Source: Bacillus sp. BA3 (GTDB lineage: Bacteria > Bacillota > Bacilli > Bacillales > DSM-1321). Taken from it: DNA of 64,000 bases. How positions within the stretch are numbered: the first letter of the stretch is position 1; every line of letters starts with the position of its first letter. The stretch is from contig PIZR01000003.1 in assembly GCA_002835675.1 (NCBI GenBank), positions 372,001 to 436,000 on the forward strand, read 5' to 3'. Below the pieces are notes generated by a model. The model searched no databases and was not told where the DNA came from. It saw nothing but the letters and a program-made list of their open reading frames with translations. The position numbers were made by a program, and so were the translations under genes. Shown one piece after another: positions 43,970-55,360 of this stretch.

Positions 43970-44179
43970 ATTCCGCACTTCCCTTCTCTATTCAAACACT
44001 GAATTCCGTGTTTTTTCACATAAAAAAATAATCTAAAACAGTAGTTCGATAAAATAACGACAATTCCTGCTAGACATATACTCCATTATAAACAATCTAA
44101 ATGGGTTTATGCTAGTTCTATCTGATACTTTCACAGATTTACCTTATTGTCTATCATTCAGGAAACCAAAAGCTAAAAA

Positions 44180-44341
44180 TCATTCACTTTCCTTTTTCGA
44201 TTTCTGTCGATAGGCTGCCGTAAAAAAGACAATAGTCAGGATAAAAAAAGAGATGGCACCCAATTGATGCTCATACAACTCAAATAAAATAATGATGGCA
44301 AGAATGTACCCTATGATCGATCCAATCATTTTCAGGTTCAT
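44180..44341 (-). CDS. Small two-helix membrane protein
   Basis: A 53-residue frame starting MNLKMIGSIIGYILAIIILF and ending RQKSKKESE, with two hydrophobic helices (about residues 5-23 and 29-44) and a basic C-terminus, positive-inside style. GGAG lies eight bases before the ATG at 44341. It lies between the icmF terminator and rpoE. No function recognised. Composition and ribosome site favour a real gene. Confidence 0.65.
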   Translation of the reverse strand: MNLKMIGSIIGYILAIIILFELYEHQLGAISFFILTIVFFTAAYRQKSKKESE

Positions 44342-44440
44342 TTTCTCAACTCCAATAGGACTGATTCTTCATTTTTGCCCCTTTTCCAAATAATTATAAG
44401 GTAAAATCTTCATTTTGTTAAAAAATGCGGAAATTATTTA

Positions 44441-44475
44441 AAAAAGAGGCCCCTAAACGTTCGGAGCCCCCTTCT
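44441..44475 (-). terminator. Terminator of the icmF operon
   Basis: GGCCCC / GGAGCC stem (one mismatch, longer with flanking pairs) around a nine-base loop, followed by TCTTTTTT on the minus strand, immediately after the icmF stop. Confidence 0.8.
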
Positions 44476-44479
44476 CAGT

Positions 44480-47400
44480 TTACATATTCCTTCGATATTG
44501 ACCGCCTACATCATATAGCGCCCTCGTTATCTGACCAAGACTGGCCACTCTGACGCAGTTCATGAGTTCAGCAAAGATATTTTCCCCATTCATGGCTGCC
44601 AATTTCAGTTTAGTTAGCGCCTCATCCGTGAACTCCTTATTTCTTTCTTGGAATGCCCGGAGATTTATGATTTGCCCTTCCTTTTCTTCCTTTGTTGCAC
44701 GGGCAATTTCCATGCTGTTCACCGCTTCTTCGGAAGGAGGATTTGGATTCAAATACGTGTTGACACCAATGATCGGCAATTCTCCCGTATGCTTTTTCAT
44801 TTCGTAATGCATCGATTCATCCTGGATTTTCCCGCGCTGATACTGCGTCTCCATTGCACCCAGCACACCGCCCCGATCATTGATGCGATCGAACTCTTGC
44901 AGTACGGCCTCTTCAACGAGATCCGTCAATTCCTCTACGATGAAGGCTCCTTGCATCGGGTTTTCATTTTTTGATAGCCCATGCTCCTTTGTAATGATCA
45001 TTTGTATGGCCATTGCCCGGCGCACGGATTCTTCAGTAGGCGTCGTGATGGCTTCATCGTACGCATTAGTATGCAAGGAATTACAGTTGTCCTGCAGCGC
45101 CATTAAAGCCTGAAGTGTCGTTCTGATATCATTGAAATCAATTTCTTGCGCATGAAGTGAGCGCCCTGAAGTCTGTATATGGTATTTGAGCTTCTGGCTG
45201 CGGTCGTTCGCACCATATTTATCCCGCATGACCGTAGCCCAAATCCTTCTTGCCACTCTCCCGATAACCGTATATTCCGGGTCGAGCCCATTTGAGAAGA
45301 AGAACGACAAATTCGGGGCAAAGTCATCAATATTCATTCCGCGACTTAAATAATATTCGATGTAAGTAAAGCCATTCGCTAATGTAAAAGCAAGCTGTGA
45401 AATGGGATTGGCACCCGCTTCTGCAATGTGATAGCCGGAAATGGATACAGAGTAGTAGTTCCTGACTTTTCGATCAATGAAATATGCTTGAATGTCCCCC
45501 ATTAGCCTTAAAGCAAATTCCGTAGAGAAGATGCAAGTATTCTGGCCTTGGTCCTCTTTCAGAATATCCGCTTGAACAGTTCCGCGTACCGTTTGCAGGG
45601 TATAAGCCTGCACTTCTTCAGCTTCTGCGTCCGTAAGGGGACGGCCTAACTCTTCTTCTTTCCGTTGAATCTGCTGATCGACTGCCGTATTCATGTACAT
45701 TGCCAAAATGATTGGTGCCGGTCCATTGATGGTCATCGATACAGAGGTTGAGGGGTGGCAAAGGTCAAAGCCTGCATACAGCTTTTTCATGTCATCCAAC
45801 GTACAGATGCTGACTCCGCTTTCCCCTACCTTTCCATAGATATCAGGCCGGTGATCGGGATCCTCGCCATATAAAGTTACCGAATCGAAAGCCGTACTTA
45901 GCCGTTTTGCATTATCATCCTTTGACAAATAATGAAAACGCCTGTTGGTTCGGTCGGGTGATCCTTCACCGGCAAATTGCCGCTTCGGGTCCTCTCCTTC
46001 ACGCTTGAATGGAAAGACTCCCGCTGTGTAAGGAAAGAAGCCCGGAACGTTCTCTCGGAATACCCATCCTAAGATCTCTCCATAATCCACATATTTAGGC
46101 AGTGACACTCTCGGAATCATTAAACCTGATAAACTTTTAGTTTTCAGCTTTGTGACGATTTCTTTATCCCTGACTTTCGTTACAAACTGCTCTCCTGCAT
46201 ACTTTTCTTTTAATTCCATCCATCCAGAAAGTATTTTTTTAGATTCAGGTGATAAATTCGAAGCGGTTTCCTTTTTCAGTTTTTCTAAAGAAGCCACCAT
46301 ATCTTCGTTTTTATCATTTTCCTTAATTGCATCAATTGCTCCTTCAAGCTGGAAAAGCCTGCGGGCAATACGTACTTGTTCAGCCGCACGCTTATGATAA
46401 GATCTGACCGTATCACTGATTTCACGTAAATAATACCGACGGTCAGTAGGGATGATGACATTTTGCTTGTAAACATCCGCTTCCTTCGAAAAGGCGGTAC
46501 TCCAAACCGTCCCTGATTTTTCATTAAGCTTTTCAATCAGTGCAGCGAATAATGCATTGGTGCCTGGATCATTGAATTGAGAAGCGATGGTACCGTATAC
46601 CGGCATTTCAGATGGATCTTGATCAAAAAGTGTACGGCTTCTTTGGTATTGCTTTTGAACTTGGTTTTTTGCATCCTCTGAGCCTTTGCGCTCGTATTTG
46701 TTAATGACTATCAAGTCTGCATAATCAATCATATCGATTTTTTCAAGTTGCGAAGGTGCTCCGAATTCACTCGTCATTACATACATGGATACATCGCATA
46801 TCTCAGCAATTTCTGCATCTCCCTGACCAATTCCGCTCGTTTCAACGATGATTAAATCGAAGCCAGCTGCCTTCACGACTGAAATGGCATCTTTTATCGC
46901 CAAAGACAACTCACTTTTTGAATGACGCGTGGCCAGGCTCCGCATATAAACACGATCTGAAAAAATCGAGTTCATTCTAATCCTGTCACCAAGCAGGGCA
47001 CCGCCCGTTTTCTGTTTGGTCGGGTCTACAGATAAAATGGCGACTCTCTCGTCTGGTATTTCGTTAATGAACCTTCGTATCAATTCATCAGTCAATGAAC
47101 TTTTTCCAGCACCGCCAGTTCCCGTAATCCCTAGAACAGGAACCTTCTTTTCGGAAGTCTTGATCTGCTCAAAAAGACTCTCAACCGCTGCCGCTGATTC
47201 CTGTGAAGCATCGAGTCTGTTTTCGGCAAAGGTAATGAATTGGGCAATGGCATTTGTTCCCCCAGCAACCAATTCATCAAAACGTTCCTGTAAAGATGGT
47301 TTGACTGTCGAGAAATCACACTCCTCCATCAATACGTTTATCATTCCTTGAAGCCCATATTCCCGCCCTTCATCAGGAGAAAAGATCCGGGCTATCCCAT

Positions 47401-47746
47401 AATCATGGAGTTCTTTAATTTCCCTTGGGATGATGACCCCGCCGCCGCCGGCAAAAATACGAATGTGCCCGGCTCCCTTTTCCTTCAACAGGTCATACAT
47501 ATATTTAAAATATTCCACATGTCCGCCTTGGTAAGATGACATGGCTATGCCTTGAACATCTTCCTGGATGGCCGCATTCACGATCTCTTCCACCGAACGA
47601 TTATGACCTAGATGAATGACTTCTGCACCGCTGGACTGAAGGATTCTCCTCATAATATTGATAGATGCATCATGTCCATCAAATAAACTCGAAGCAGTAA
47701 CGAATCTAATATGGTTCTTCGGTTTATACACCTCAACTGTACCCAT
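44480..47746 (-). CDS. icmF: Fused isobutyryl-CoA mutase IcmF
   Basis: A 1088-residue adenosylcobalamin enzyme in three parts: N-terminal B12-binding domain with base-off motif [16 protein letters not shown] and AGGGGV (residues 10-135); a MeaB-like G-protein chaperone with P-loop [12 protein letters not shown] near residue 210; and the mutase barrel from about residue 540 ([17 protein letters not shown]). It interconverts isobutyryl-CoA and n-butyryl-CoA. In place of the methylmalonyl-CoA mutase Tyr and Arg substrate residues it appears to have Phe (TAGVF) and Gln (GQNTCIF), as isobutyryl-CoA mutases do. Last gene of the operon, 11 bases after tetR; strong AAGGAGG. Confidence 0.95.
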   Translation of the reverse strand: MGTVEVYKPKNHIRFVTASSLFDGHDASINIMRRILQSSGAEVIHLGHNRSVEEIVNAAIQEDVQGIAMSSYQGGHVEYFKYMYDLLKEKGAGHIRIFAGGGGVIIPREIKELHDYGIARIFSPDEGREYGLQGMINVLMEECDFSTVKPSLQERFDELVAGGTNAIAQFITFAENRLDASQESAAAVESLFEQIKTSEKKVPVLGITGTGGAGKSSLTDELIRRFINEIPDERVAILSVDPTKQKTGGALLGDRIRMNSIFSDRVYMRSLATRHSKSELSLAIKDAISVVKAAGFDLIIVETSGIGQGDAEIAEICDVSMYVMTSEFGAPSQLEKIDMIDYADLIVINKYERKGSEDAKNQVQKQYQRSRTLFDQDPSEMPVYGTIASQFNDPGTNALFAALIEKLNEKSGTVWSTAFSKEADVYKQNVIIPTDRRYYLREISDTVRSYHKRAAEQVRIARRLFQLEGAIDAIKENDKNEDMVASLEKLKKETASNLSPESKKILSGWMELKEKYAGEQFVTKVRDKEIVTKLKTKSLSGLMIPRVSLPKYVDYGEILGWVFRENVPGFFPYTAGVFPFKREGEDPKRQFAGEGSPDRTNRRFHYLSKDDNAKRLSTAFDSVTLYGEDPDHRPDIYGKVGESGVSICTLDDMKKLYAGFDLCHPSTSVSMTINGPAPIILAMYMNTAVDQQIQRKEEELGRPLTDAEAEEVQAYTLQTVRGTVQADILKEDQGQNTCIFSTEFALRLMGDIQAYFIDRKVRNYYSVSISGYHIAEAGANPISQLAFTLANGFTYIEYYLSRGMNIDDFAPNLSFFFSNGLDPEYTVIGRVARRIWATVMRDKYGANDRSQKLKYHIQTSGRSLHAQEIDFNDIRTTLQALMALQDNCNSLHTNAYDEAITTPTEESVRRAMAIQMIITKEHGLSKNENPMQGAFIVEELTDLVEEAVLQEFDRINDRGGVLGAMETQYQRGKIQDESMHYEMKKHTGELPIIGVNTYLNPNPPSEEAVNSMEIARATKEEKEGQIINLRAFQERNKEFTDEALTKLKLAAMNGENIFAELMNCVRVASLGQITRALYDVGGQYRRNM

Positions 47747-47757
47747 TGAGCTCCTCC

Positions 47758-48408
47758 TTATTGAAACGAATTTAACTCAGTATTTTTCTGAAGCGATATA
47801 TTTTGAATCAATAATTGCGTCTGCAGTTCAACATATTCTTGAAGCGTATACTCTTTGTGTAAAGCCCATCTTCTAAAACTCCACATTTGTCCCTGAACGA
47901 AAATATTATGAGAAACAAGGCTTATTTGTTTTGCCGTCAACGATAGCTCCCCATTCTCAACACATTTCGTAATCACCTTTTCAAACATGCCGACCATCCG
48001 AAGTTCTTTATTCAATACATAAGGTAAAGCATCTTTCGTCAGTGCCTTCACCTCTTGATACATGACCAGCACTTCGTCCTGCATATCATCCATCACTTTA
48101 TAAAAATAGGCGATCGTAAGCTTCAAGCTTTCAAGTGTCCCATCGCTCTGATCTATTTCTTTCTGAAGCTTTTCCTGTACTTCATCGTAGATAAAGTCGC
48201 AAACGAGATATAATATATCTTCCTTTGTTCGGATATACTCGTATAACGTGCCGATACTAAAGCCGGCCGCTTTGGCAATTTCCCTGGTAGTCGTACGATG
48301 AAATCCCTTTTCCTTAAAAAGGGTCACCGCCCCTTTAATCATTTGTGTACGCCTTTTTTCAACCAGGCGTTCATCCTTTACAGATGCAAGAACCTCTCTT
48401 TTTTCCAT
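47758..48408 (-). CDS. TetR/AcrR-family transcriptional regulator
   Basis: A 216-residue repressor with an N-terminal helix-turn-helix (residues about 20-65, [20 protein letters not shown] then [12 protein letters not shown]) and an all-helical ligand domain. Its place inside an acyl-CoA catabolic operon suggests it senses an acyl-CoA. Two matching dyads upstream of mmgA and fadF are its likely operators, which would include autoregulation. It is not close to B. subtilis FadR in sequence, as far as I can recall. ATG 48408 is seven bases after AAGGAG. Confidence 0.85.
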   Translation of the reverse strand: MEKREVLASVKDERLVEKRRTQMIKGAVTLFKEKGFHRTTTREIAKAAGFSIGTLYEYIRTKEDILYLVCDFIYDEVQEKLQKEIDQSDGTLESLKLTIAYFYKVMDDMQDEVLVMYQEVKALTKDALPYVLNKELRMVGMFEKVITKCVENGELSLTAKQISLVSHNIFVQGQMWSFRRWALHKEYTLQEYVELQTQLLIQNISLQKNTELNSFQ

Positions 48409-48520
48409 TTTCAAACTCCTTTTAAAAAGCCCATCATTTAATTGCCAAAGACATTCTAAAGAAATTGAAAAGGGAATTCCGGTAAAGGCAATGCCTCATC
48501 GGAAAACCTCAATTTCAATC

Positions 48521-49660
48521 CTATTTAGTAATCATCCGTGAGATGACCAGCTTTTGAATTTCCTGTGTACCTTCATAGATTTGGGTGATTTTCGCATCAC
48601 GCATATACCGTTCTACAGGATAATCCTTTGTATATCCATAACCTCCAAAGACCTGCACGGCTTCTGTCGTCACTTTCATGGCTGTATCTCCAGCAAAAAG
48701 TTTGGACATGGCCGACTCTTTTCCATAAGGAAGGCCCACTGATTCCAACCAGGCAGCCTGATAGGTTAATAGCCTTGATGCTTCAACACCCGTTGCCATA
48801 TCCGCCAATTTAAAACCGATTCCTTGCTGTGCAGAAATCGGCTTGCCGAATTGGACGCGCTCTTTTGCATAATCAACTGCGGCATCCAATGCACCTTGGG
48901 CTATGCCCACTGCCTGGGCTGCAATCCCATTACGGCCGCCATCTAGCGTCATCATCGCTATTTTAAAGCCCTCTCCTTCTTTTCCAAGGAGATTTTCTTT
49001 AGGCACTCGGCATTCATCAAAAATGATTTCCGTGGTCGGTGATGAACGGATTCCAAGCTTCTTCTCTTTTTTGCCGACACTAAAACCCGGGAAGTCCTTT
49101 TCAACGATAAAGGCACTCGTTCCTTTTTGTTTGGATTCTGGATCCGTCAATGCAAAGACGACATATGTATCCGCAATCCCGCCGTTCGTAATGAAGATTT
49201 TTGAACCGCTGATAATATATTCATCACCTACAAGCTTAGCAGTCGTTCTCATACCGCCTGCATCAGAGCCTGAGCTAGGCTCGGTCAGCCCATATGCACC
49301 GATTTTTTCACCCTGTGCCATTGGACGAAGGTATTTTTGTTTTTGCTCTTCAGATCCAAACTTATATATTGGCCATCCTGCAAGGGAAGTATGGGCTGAT
49401 AAAGTCACCCCAGTGGAAGCGCAAACGCGGGAAAGTTCCTCAATCGCTATGCAATACGCTAAATAATCACTTCCAATACCGCCGTATTCCTCAGGCCAAG
49501 GAATCCCAGTCAATCCAAGTTCGGCCATTTTATCGAAGATTTCACGGTCGAATCGTTCTTCTTCATCCCTCTCGGCAGCTGTCGGAGCCACTTCATTCTG
49601 GGCAAAATCGCGCACCATTTTCCTGATCATTTCATGTTCTTCCGTTAGTTTAAATTGCAT
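48521..49660 (-). CDS. acdA: Acyl-CoA dehydrogenase AcdA
   Basis: A 379-residue flavoprotein that introduces the alpha-beta double bond in short or branched acyl-CoAs. FAD/substrate segments [19 protein letters not shown] and [20 protein letters not shown], and catalytic Glu in [12 protein letters not shown] near the C-terminus, are intact. Highly similar in layout to the neighbouring acyl-CoA dehydrogenase (about one half identity by eye), a likely old duplication. Confidence 0.93.
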   Translation of the reverse strand: MQFKLTEEHEMIRKMVRDFAQNEVAPTAAERDEEERFDREIFDKMAELGLTGIPWPEEYGGIGSDYLAYCIAIEELSRVCASTGVTLSAHTSLAGWPIYKFGSEEQKQKYLRPMAQGEKIGAYGLTEPSSGSDAGGMRTTAKLVGDEYIISGSKIFITNGGIADTYVVFALTDPESKQKGTSAFIVEKDFPGFSVGKKEKKLGIRSSPTTEIIFDECRVPKENLLGKEGEGFKIAMMTLDGGRNGIAAQAVGIAQGALDAAVDYAKERVQFGKPISAQQGIGFKLADMATGVEASRLLTYQAAWLESVGLPYGKESAMSKLFAGDTAMKVTTEAVQVFGGYGYTKDYPVERYMRDAKITQIYEGTQEIQKLVISRMITK

Positions 49661-49687
49661 GTCTATGCCTCCTAAGCATTTCGTGAA

Positions 49688-50824
49688 TTAGAGATTCTTA
49701 CTGATGACCATCCTCTGTATTTCGCTGGTACCCTCATAAATTTCAGTTACCTTTGCATCCCTGAAATAGCGTTCGACAGGATATTCCGTCGTGTATCCAT
49801 AGCCTCCGAACACCTGGACTGCTTCTATCGCCACATCAACAGCCGTCCTCGAAGCGAATAGCTTAGCCATTGCCGCCTCTTTACCGCACTTCAATCCCTG
49901 TGAGCGTAAATACGCCGCTCGATAGACAAGTAACCTTGAAGCTTCTATACTCGTTGCCATTTCAGCAAGCTTGAAACCAATCCCCTGTTGTGCTGCAATA
50001 GGTTTGCCGAATTGAACTCTGTCTTTTGCATATTTGACAGCATGTTCCATGGCGCCTTCTGCAATTCCCAGCGCTTGAGCAGCAATGCCTATCCTTCCAG
50101 CATCCAAGTTGGCCATTGCGATCTTAAAGCCTTCTCCTTCTTTTCCAAGGAGATTGACTGCAGGCACTTTCATATCCTCGAACGTCACCTGTACGGTGCT
50201 CGAGCCATGAAGGCCCATTTTACGTTCATCTTTACCGATGATTAAGCCTGGCGTCCCTTTTTCTACAATAAAAGCAGAGATTCCCTTGCTTCCCTTCTGA
50301 GGGTCGGTTGAAGCAAAAACAATGAATACATCCGCTTCCCCGCCATTGGTGATAAAAACCTTGGACCCATTTATTCGATATCTTCCGTCTTCCTTTACTG
50401 CCACTGCCTTCGATTTCAAACTCGCAGCATCGGAACCTGAGCTTTGCTCAGTCAAGCAAAAGGCGCCTAAATATATACCAGCGGCTAACTTAGGCACATA
50501 CTTCCGCTTCTGCTCTTCCGTTCCAAAATAAACGATTGGATTTGTTCCAACAGAAGTATGAACGGACAGTATGACACCGAGAGTTGGACTAACTTTGGAA
50601 ATCTCATTGATGGCGATGATATAAGACATGAAGTCCATACCCGCGCCACCGTATTCTTCTGAAATCGGGATTCCCATCAAACCAAGCTTACCCATTTTTT
50701 GCAGAATCGTTTTTGGAAACACGCCTGTTTCCATTGCCTCGATATGAGGGGTAATCTCATTCTCCGCAAAAGCGCTTACCATTTTCCGCATCATTTCCTG
50801 TTCTTCTGTAAACTTGAAATCCAC
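49688..50824 (-). CDS. mmgC: Acyl-CoA dehydrogenase MmgC-like
   Basis: A 378-residue acyl-CoA dehydrogenase. LGAFCLTEQSSGSDAASLKS, FGGYGYTTEYPVERYFRDAK and catalytic Glu in VTEIYEGTSEIQ are present. GTG start with GGGAGG eight bases upstream. The thiolase-hydroxyacyl dehydrogenase-acyl dehydrogenase order equals mmgA-mmgB-mmgC of B. subtilis, hence the symbol. Confidence 0.9.
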   Translation of the reverse strand: MDFKFTEEQEMMRKMVSAFAENEITPHIEAMETGVFPKTILQKMGKLGLMGIPISEEYGGAGMDFMSYIIAINEISKVSPTLGVILSVHTSVGTNPIVYFGTEEQKRKYVPKLAAGIYLGAFCLTEQSSGSDAASLKSKAVAVKEDGRYRINGSKVFITNGGEADVFIVFASTDPQKGSKGISAFIVEKGTPGLIIGKDERKMGLHGSSTVQVTFEDMKVPAVNLLGKEGEGFKIAMANLDAGRIGIAAQALGIAEGAMEHAVKYAKDRVQFGKPIAAQQGIGFKLAEMATSIEASRLLVYRAAYLRSQGLKCGKEAAMAKLFASRTAVDVAIEAVQVFGGYGYTTEYPVERYFRDAKVTEIYEGTSEIQRMVISKNL

Positions 50825-50859
50825 CCTTCATCCCTCCCTAGCTGCACATCTTTCTAAGA

Positions 50860-51711
50860 TTAGTTATATTCGTAAAAGCCCCGTCCTGATTTCTTGCCTA
50901 GCCATCCAGCCTTTACATATTTCCTTAACAGCGGACACGGTCGGTATTTATCGTCTCCGAGACCTTGGTGAAGCGTTTCCATTATATACAGGCATGTGTC
51001 CAGTCCAATGAAGTCAGCTAGCGTAAGCGGGCCCATCGGATGGTTCATTCCCAGCTTCATCACGTCGTCAATCGCCTCTTTAGTGGCGACGCCTTCATAA
51101 AGGGTATAGATGGCCTCATTGATCATCGGCATCAAAATCCGGTTCGCTACAAAACCTGGAAAATCATTAACTTCCACCGGTACCTTGTTCAAGGATTCAG
51201 CCATCTCTTCAACTTCTTTATAAACCTCATCCGCTGTAGCCAGGCCACGGATGATCTCAACCAGCTTCATGACTGGAACGGGGTTCATAAAGTGCATGCC
51301 AATTACCTTTTCCGGCCTTTTCGTGGCAGCGGCTATCTCGGTAATCGGAAGCGAAGAAGTATTGGATGCAAGAATGACGTGTTGTGGCGTGATTTCATCC
51401 AAATCGGCGAATATTTTTGTTTTTATTTCCATGTTTTCCACTGCAGCTTCAATCACTAAATCCACCGCAGCCGCATTATTTAAATCCGTCGATGAAGTCA
51501 GCCGGGAAAGGATTGCACCTTTTTCTTCAGCTTCCAATTTTCCTTTTTCAACCTGCCGGGAAAGGTTCTTGGTAATTGTCCCTAACCCCTTTTCTACATA
51601 TTCATCTTTTAAATCATGTAAAAGAACTTCATAACCGCTCATTGCACAGACCTGGGCAATGCCAGATCCCATCTGTCCAGCACCAATGACCATCACTTTT
51701 TGAATGCCCAT
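50860..51711 (-). CDS. mmgB: 3-hydroxybutyryl-CoA dehydrogenase
   Basis: A 283-residue NAD-dependent enzyme. Rossmann motif [20 protein letters not shown] at the N-terminus; catalytic His/Glu region [19 protein letters not shown]-terminal helical domain [19 protein letters not shown]. It oxidises 3-hydroxyacyl-CoA to 3-ketoacyl-CoA, feeding the thiolase encoded just upstream. Confidence 0.93.
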   Translation of the reverse strand: MGIQKVMVIGAGQMGSGIAQVCAMSGYEVLLHDLKDEYVEKGLGTITKNLSRQVEKGKLEAEEKGAILSRLTSSTDLNNAAAVDLVIEAAVENMEIKTKIFADLDEITPQHVILASNTSSLPITEIAAATKRPEKVIGMHFMNPVPVMKLVEIIRGLATADEVYKEVEEMAESLNKVPVEVNDFPGFVANRILMPMINEAIYTLYEGVATKEAIDDVMKLGMNHPMGPLTLADFIGLDTCLYIMETLHQGLGDDKYRPCPLLRKYVKAGWLGKKSGRGFYEYN

Positions 51712-51747
51712 GAAAAATCCCTCCTCATGTATCTATCTATGAAACTA

Positions 51748-52941
51748 TTATCCTTGCTTAGGCACTTCAATTAAAATGGCATCTCCCTGACCGCCGCCAC
51801 TGCAGATCGCTGCGATGCCCAATCCCCCTCCGCGGCGTTTCAGTTCATGCATCAGCGTAATGATGATGCGGGCACCACTCGCCCCGATCGGGTGACCTAA
51901 TGCTACAGCCCCTCCGTTTACATTCACTTTTCCCGGCTCGATGTTGGCAATTTTCCCACTGGCCAGCGCAACCGCAGCAAATGCTTCGTTCACTTCAAAC
52001 AAATCAATTTCCTCTATCGATTTACCTGTCTTCTTCAGGAGTTCATTTATGACCAAACCTGGCGTTTTAGGGAAGTCCTTTGCTTCCACTGCCACTTCTG
52101 CATGAGCTAAAATATAGGCAAAAGGCGTTTTCCCTTCCTTTTCCGCTCGTTCCTCACTCATCAATACGAGTGCACCTGCCCCATCATTGACACCTGGTGC
52201 ATTACCTGCCGTAATGGTCCCCTCATTACTGAAAGCTGGACCTAATTTAGCTAACTTCCCGGCAGAGGTATCTTTTCTTGGGGCTTCATCATGTTCAACG
52301 GTAATTGGCTCGCCTTTCCGCACAGGCACCTGTACGGAAATGATTTCTTCTGCAAGGATACCGCCATCGATTGCTTTTATCGCTTTTTGATGACTTTCGT
52401 AAGCCCAGCTATCCTGTTCCTCACGGGAGATTTCAAGGTCCTCGGCAGTACTGTTTCCGTAAGTCCCCATATGCACACCCGTAAAGCTGCAGCTAAGTCC
52501 ATCCGAAATCATCGTATCCTTAAGCTCTCCATCACCCATCCTTAGGCCCCACCTTGCTTTCGGAAGGATATAAGGAGCATTGCTCATCGATTCCATTCCG
52601 CCTGCAACAATGATTTCTTCTTCACCTAAACGAATGATCTGATCAGCCAATGTCACACTGCGAAGTCCTGATGCGCATACTTTATTAATGGTTTCCGTTT
52701 TCACTTCCCATGGCAATCCAGCATGGCGGGCTGCCTGGCGGGACGGTATTTGGCCTTGGCCAGCCTGAAGCACATTCCCCATGATGACCTCATCTACTTG
52801 GCTGCCTTCAATCCCTGCCCGAACAAGTGCCTCTTTGATTGCTATTCCACCAAGCTGTGATGCCGTCAAACTGCTAAGGCCACCGCCAAATTTACCAAAA
52901 GGTGTTCTCACACCGCTAATAATCACTGTTTTCGCCATCAT
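51748..52941 (-). CDS. mmgA: Acetyl-CoA C-acetyltransferase (thiolase)
   Basis: A 396-397 residue thiolase. Nucleophile Cys in [15 protein letters not shown] (near residue 90), catalytic His in [20 protein letters not shown], and second Cys in [13 protein letters not shown]. It cleaves acetoacetyl-CoA/3-ketoacyl-CoA to acetyl-CoA. First gene of mmgA-mmgB-mmgC-acdA-tetR-icmF; the leader holds an operator-like dyad and the promoter a cre-like site. Confidence 0.94.
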   Translation of the reverse strand: MMAKTVIISGVRTPFGKFGGGLSSLTASQLGGIAIKEALVRAGIEGSQVDEVIMGNVLQAGQGQIPSRQAARHAGLPWEVKTETINKVCASGLRSVTLADQIIRLGEEEIIVAGGMESMSNAPYILPKARWGLRMGDGELKDTMISDGLSCSFTGVHMGTYGNSTAEDLEISREEQDSWAYESHQKAIKAIDGGILAEEIISVQVPVRKGEPITVEHDEAPRKDTSAGKLAKLGPAFSNEGTITAGNAPGVNDGAGALVLMSEERAEKEGKTPFAYILAHAEVAVEAKDFPKTPGLVINELLKKTGKSIEEIDLFEVNEAFAAVALASGKIANIEPGKVNVNGGAVALGHPIGASGARIIITLMHELKRRGGGLGIAAICSGGGQGDAILIEVPKQG

Positions 52942-52962
52942 TATTTCCCCCTATAAGTAACA

Positions 52963-52982
52963 TTGATTGAACGCTCGCTCAA
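52963..52982 (-). promoter_or_regulatory. Operator-like dyad in the mmgA leader
   Basis: TTGATTGAACGCTCGCTCAA is an imperfect palindrome (7 of 10 paired positions) resembling the dyad at the fadF promoter and the FadR-type box of Bacillus. It lies downstream of the predicted start site of the mmgA promoter. Confidence 0.55.
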
Positions 52983-53004
52983 TTTGGAGTTAAAAAAATA
53001 GTGT

Positions 53005-53018
53005 TGTAAGCGCTTAAT
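53005..53018 (-). promoter_or_regulatory. cre-like (CcpA) site at the mmgA promoter
   Basis: TGTAAGCGCTTAAT matches 12 of 14 positions of the cre consensus with a perfect AAGCGCTT core; it begins right after the -10 box and covers the expected start site. Confidence 0.55.
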
Positions 53019-53046
53019 ATTATAATATATTACACATTTTTCTCAA
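53019..53046 (-). promoter_or_regulatory. Sigma-A promoter of mmgA-mmgB-mmgC-acdA-tetR-icmF
   Basis: Minus strand -35 TTGAGA (53046-53041), 16-base spacer, -10 TATAAT (53024-53019), just after the fadF terminator. Confidence 0.65.
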
Positions 53047-53074
53047 AAATGAAAATATTTAGTTTATAAATATT

Positions 53075-53129
53075 AAAAAAAATTGCCTGCTCCCTTTTGT
53101 TTCATCTTTTATAAAAGAAGCAGGCAATT
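53075..53129 (-). terminator. Terminator of fadF
   Basis: Perfect 11-base stem AATTGCCTGCT / AGCAGGCAATT with inner partial pairing, followed by a T run on the minus strand; ten bases past the fadF stop. Confidence 0.9.
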
Positions 53130-53138
53130 CAATTTAAA

Positions 53139-55274
53139 TTAAGAGGCAATCGATTTGTTTTCACCAATAACCGCTTTTTCGAGCAGTTCTGCTACATCAT
53201 ACGTTTTAACATTTTCCTCAACCTCTTTTGCTTTCGTCCCATCGGATAGCATGGTCAGGCAATAAGGACACCCTGAACTGATCACTGTTGGACTGACGGC
53301 CAGAGCTTGTTCGGTACGGGCCACATTAATGCGATTTCCTGTTTCCTCTTCCATCCACATCAAACCGCCTCCTGCTCCACAGCACATACCCTTTTCACGG
53401 TTACGCTCCATTTCAATAAGTTTCACACCAGCAATGGATTGCAAGATTTCACGCGGCGGGCTGTAAACTTCATTGTACCTTCCCAAGTAACAGGAATCGT
53501 GGAATGTAATCGTCTCATTAACAGGATACTGAGGGACCAACCTGCCTTCACTGACAAGTTTGGCTAACAATTCAGTATGGTGATACACTTCAGCTTCCAA
53601 GCCAAAATCCGGATACTCATTCTTAAAGATATTGTATGCATGCGGATCGATCGTAACGATTTTCCTGATTTCATTCTTCTGGAATTCTTCTATATTTTTC
53701 ATTGCAAGCTCCTGGAAAACAAACTCATTACCCAATCGACGCGGAGTATCCCCTGAGTTTTTCTCCTTATTTCCGAGAATTGCAAATTTAACGCCTGCTT
53801 CATTCAACAATTTAGCAAAGGAAAGGGCAATCTTCTGGCTCCGGTTATCATACGACCCCATTGAACCCACCCAAAATAAATACTCGAATTCTTCGTCTGC
53901 CTTTTTTAATTCCTTTACGGTTGGGACGCTGACATCTTCCCGAAGGCTTCGCCAATCTTCTCTCTCTTTACGATTCAGTCCCCACGGGTTCCCTTGACGC
54001 TCAATATTCGTCATGGCACGTTGCGCATCAGGATCAAGTCTGCCTTCCGTCAACACTAGATAACGGCGCATATCGATGATTTTGTCAACATGTTCATTCA
54101 TTACCGGGCATTGATCTTCACAGTTCCGGCATGTGGTACAAGCCCAAAGTTCTTCTTCCGTAATGACTTCGCCAATCAGGCTCGGACTGTAAGCTTCTGT
54201 TGCTGCAGCTGATTCCTGCGCCCCCTGCGCGGCACCAGCCAAAGCGATCTTATTTCCTTTCGTATTCCCAAAAACAAAAGATGGCACCCATGGCTGCTTC
54301 GTAGTAACGGCAGCGCCTGTATTTGTTAAATGGTCACGCATCTTGATTATGATATCCATCGGTGACAGCATTTTACCGGTACCTGTAGCAGGGCACATAT
54401 TCGTACAGCGCCCGCACTCCACACAGGCATAGAGGTCCACCATTTGATATTGCGTCAAGTCTTCGATATATTTGGCACCATAATATTGATTTCCTTCTTT
54501 GTCGAGAATCTCTTCTTCCAAATCTACCGGTTTCAATTTCCCGGGATTGTCCAGGCGATTCAGGAATACATTTATCGGACCGGCAATCAAGTGAGCGTGC
54601 TTAGATTGCGGGATATAAACAAGGAAAGATAATATGATCAGTAAATGCAGCCACCAAGCTACATAAAAAACGACGGTTGCCGCTGTTGTCCCCATCCAGC
54701 CGAATAGGAAAGCGATGCTTGATGCGACTGGCTCTGACCAAGTTGCATCGTGTCCATGCCAGATCATTCCCATTCCATTCCCCAGCAATACGGTAATCAT
54801 GATTCCGGTAATGAAGATGACAACCAGGCCTGCTTTGAAATCCCTTTTCAAGCGAACGAGCTTTTCGACATAACGACGGTATGCCGCCCATAGGATTGCC
54901 ACAAGAACGGTAAGCGTCACAATTTCCTGGAAGAAAGTAAAGGCCGGATAAACAGGGCCAAACGGTAAATGCCATCCCGGTCTTAAGCCTTTAACGAAAA
55001 AGTCAAGTGCGCCAAATTGCACTAAGATGAAACCATAAAATAACAAGGCATGAATGATCCCGCTCTTTTTATCTTTAAAGAGCTTCTTCTGTCCAAATAC
55101 ATAAACCCCAATTTTAACAAGACGATCCTTCACACGGTTATCGAATTCCACTTTTTTGCCAAGTTTTATATAAGCTATACGAGTCTTTATCAAATAGACA
55201 AATAAACCGGCGGCGTAAGCGGTTACAAGCAGGAATGCAACTAAGTTGATCCACAGTAGGCCATTCATTTCCAT
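53139..55274 (-). CDS. fadF: Membrane Fe-S oxidoreductase FadF
   Basis: A 711-residue membrane-bound electron carrier. About six N-terminal helices form a nitrate-reductase-gamma-like haem/quinone module (residues 1-240). Two 4Fe-4S motifs follow, CVECGRCTNMCP and CTTCRNCEDQCP, then two heterodisulfide-reductase cysteine-rich domains (FHDSCYLGRYNE and MCCGAGGGLMW ... SGCPYC). It probably passes electrons from acyl-CoA dehydrogenases, via electron-transfer flavoprotein, to quinone. Own promoter with overlapping dyad. FadF-AcdA adjacency is as in B. subtilis, here split by the mmg genes. Confidence 0.92.
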   Translation of the reverse strand: MEMNGLLWINLVAFLLVTAYAAGLFVYLIKTRIAYIKLGKKVEFDNRVKDRLVKIGVYVFGQKKLFKDKKSGIIHALLFYGFILVQFGALDFFVKGLRPGWHLPFGPVYPAFTFFQEIVTLTVLVAILWAAYRRYVEKLVRLKRDFKAGLVVIFITGIMITVLLGNGMGMIWHGHDATWSEPVASSIAFLFGWMGTTAATVVFYVAWWLHLLIILSFLVYIPQSKHAHLIAGPINVFLNRLDNPGKLKPVDLEEEILDKEGNQYYGAKYIEDLTQYQMVDLYACVECGRCTNMCPATGTGKMLSPMDIIIKMRDHLTNTGAAVTTKQPWVPSFVFGNTKGNKIALAGAAQGAQESAAATEAYSPSLIGEVITEEELWACTTCRNCEDQCPVMNEHVDKIIDMRRYLVLTEGRLDPDAQRAMTNIERQGNPWGLNRKEREDWRSLREDVSVPTVKELKKADEEFEYLFWVGSMGSYDNRSQKIALSFAKLLNEAGVKFAILGNKEKNSGDTPRRLGNEFVFQELAMKNIEEFQKNEIRKIVTIDPHAYNIFKNEYPDFGLEAEVYHHTELLAKLVSEGRLVPQYPVNETITFHDSCYLGRYNEVYSPPREILQSIAGVKLIEMERNREKGMCCGAGGGLMWMEEETGNRINVARTEQALAVSPTVISSGCPYCLTMLSDGTKAKEVEENVKTYDVAELLEKAVIGENKSIAS

Positions 55275-55360
55275 GCAGTCTTTCCCCCTCTTTAGTAAAT
55301 TGTAAAATGCCAGGAACCATTATGGGAAATTTGGCATTTTTCTGAAATTTGATTAACTCC

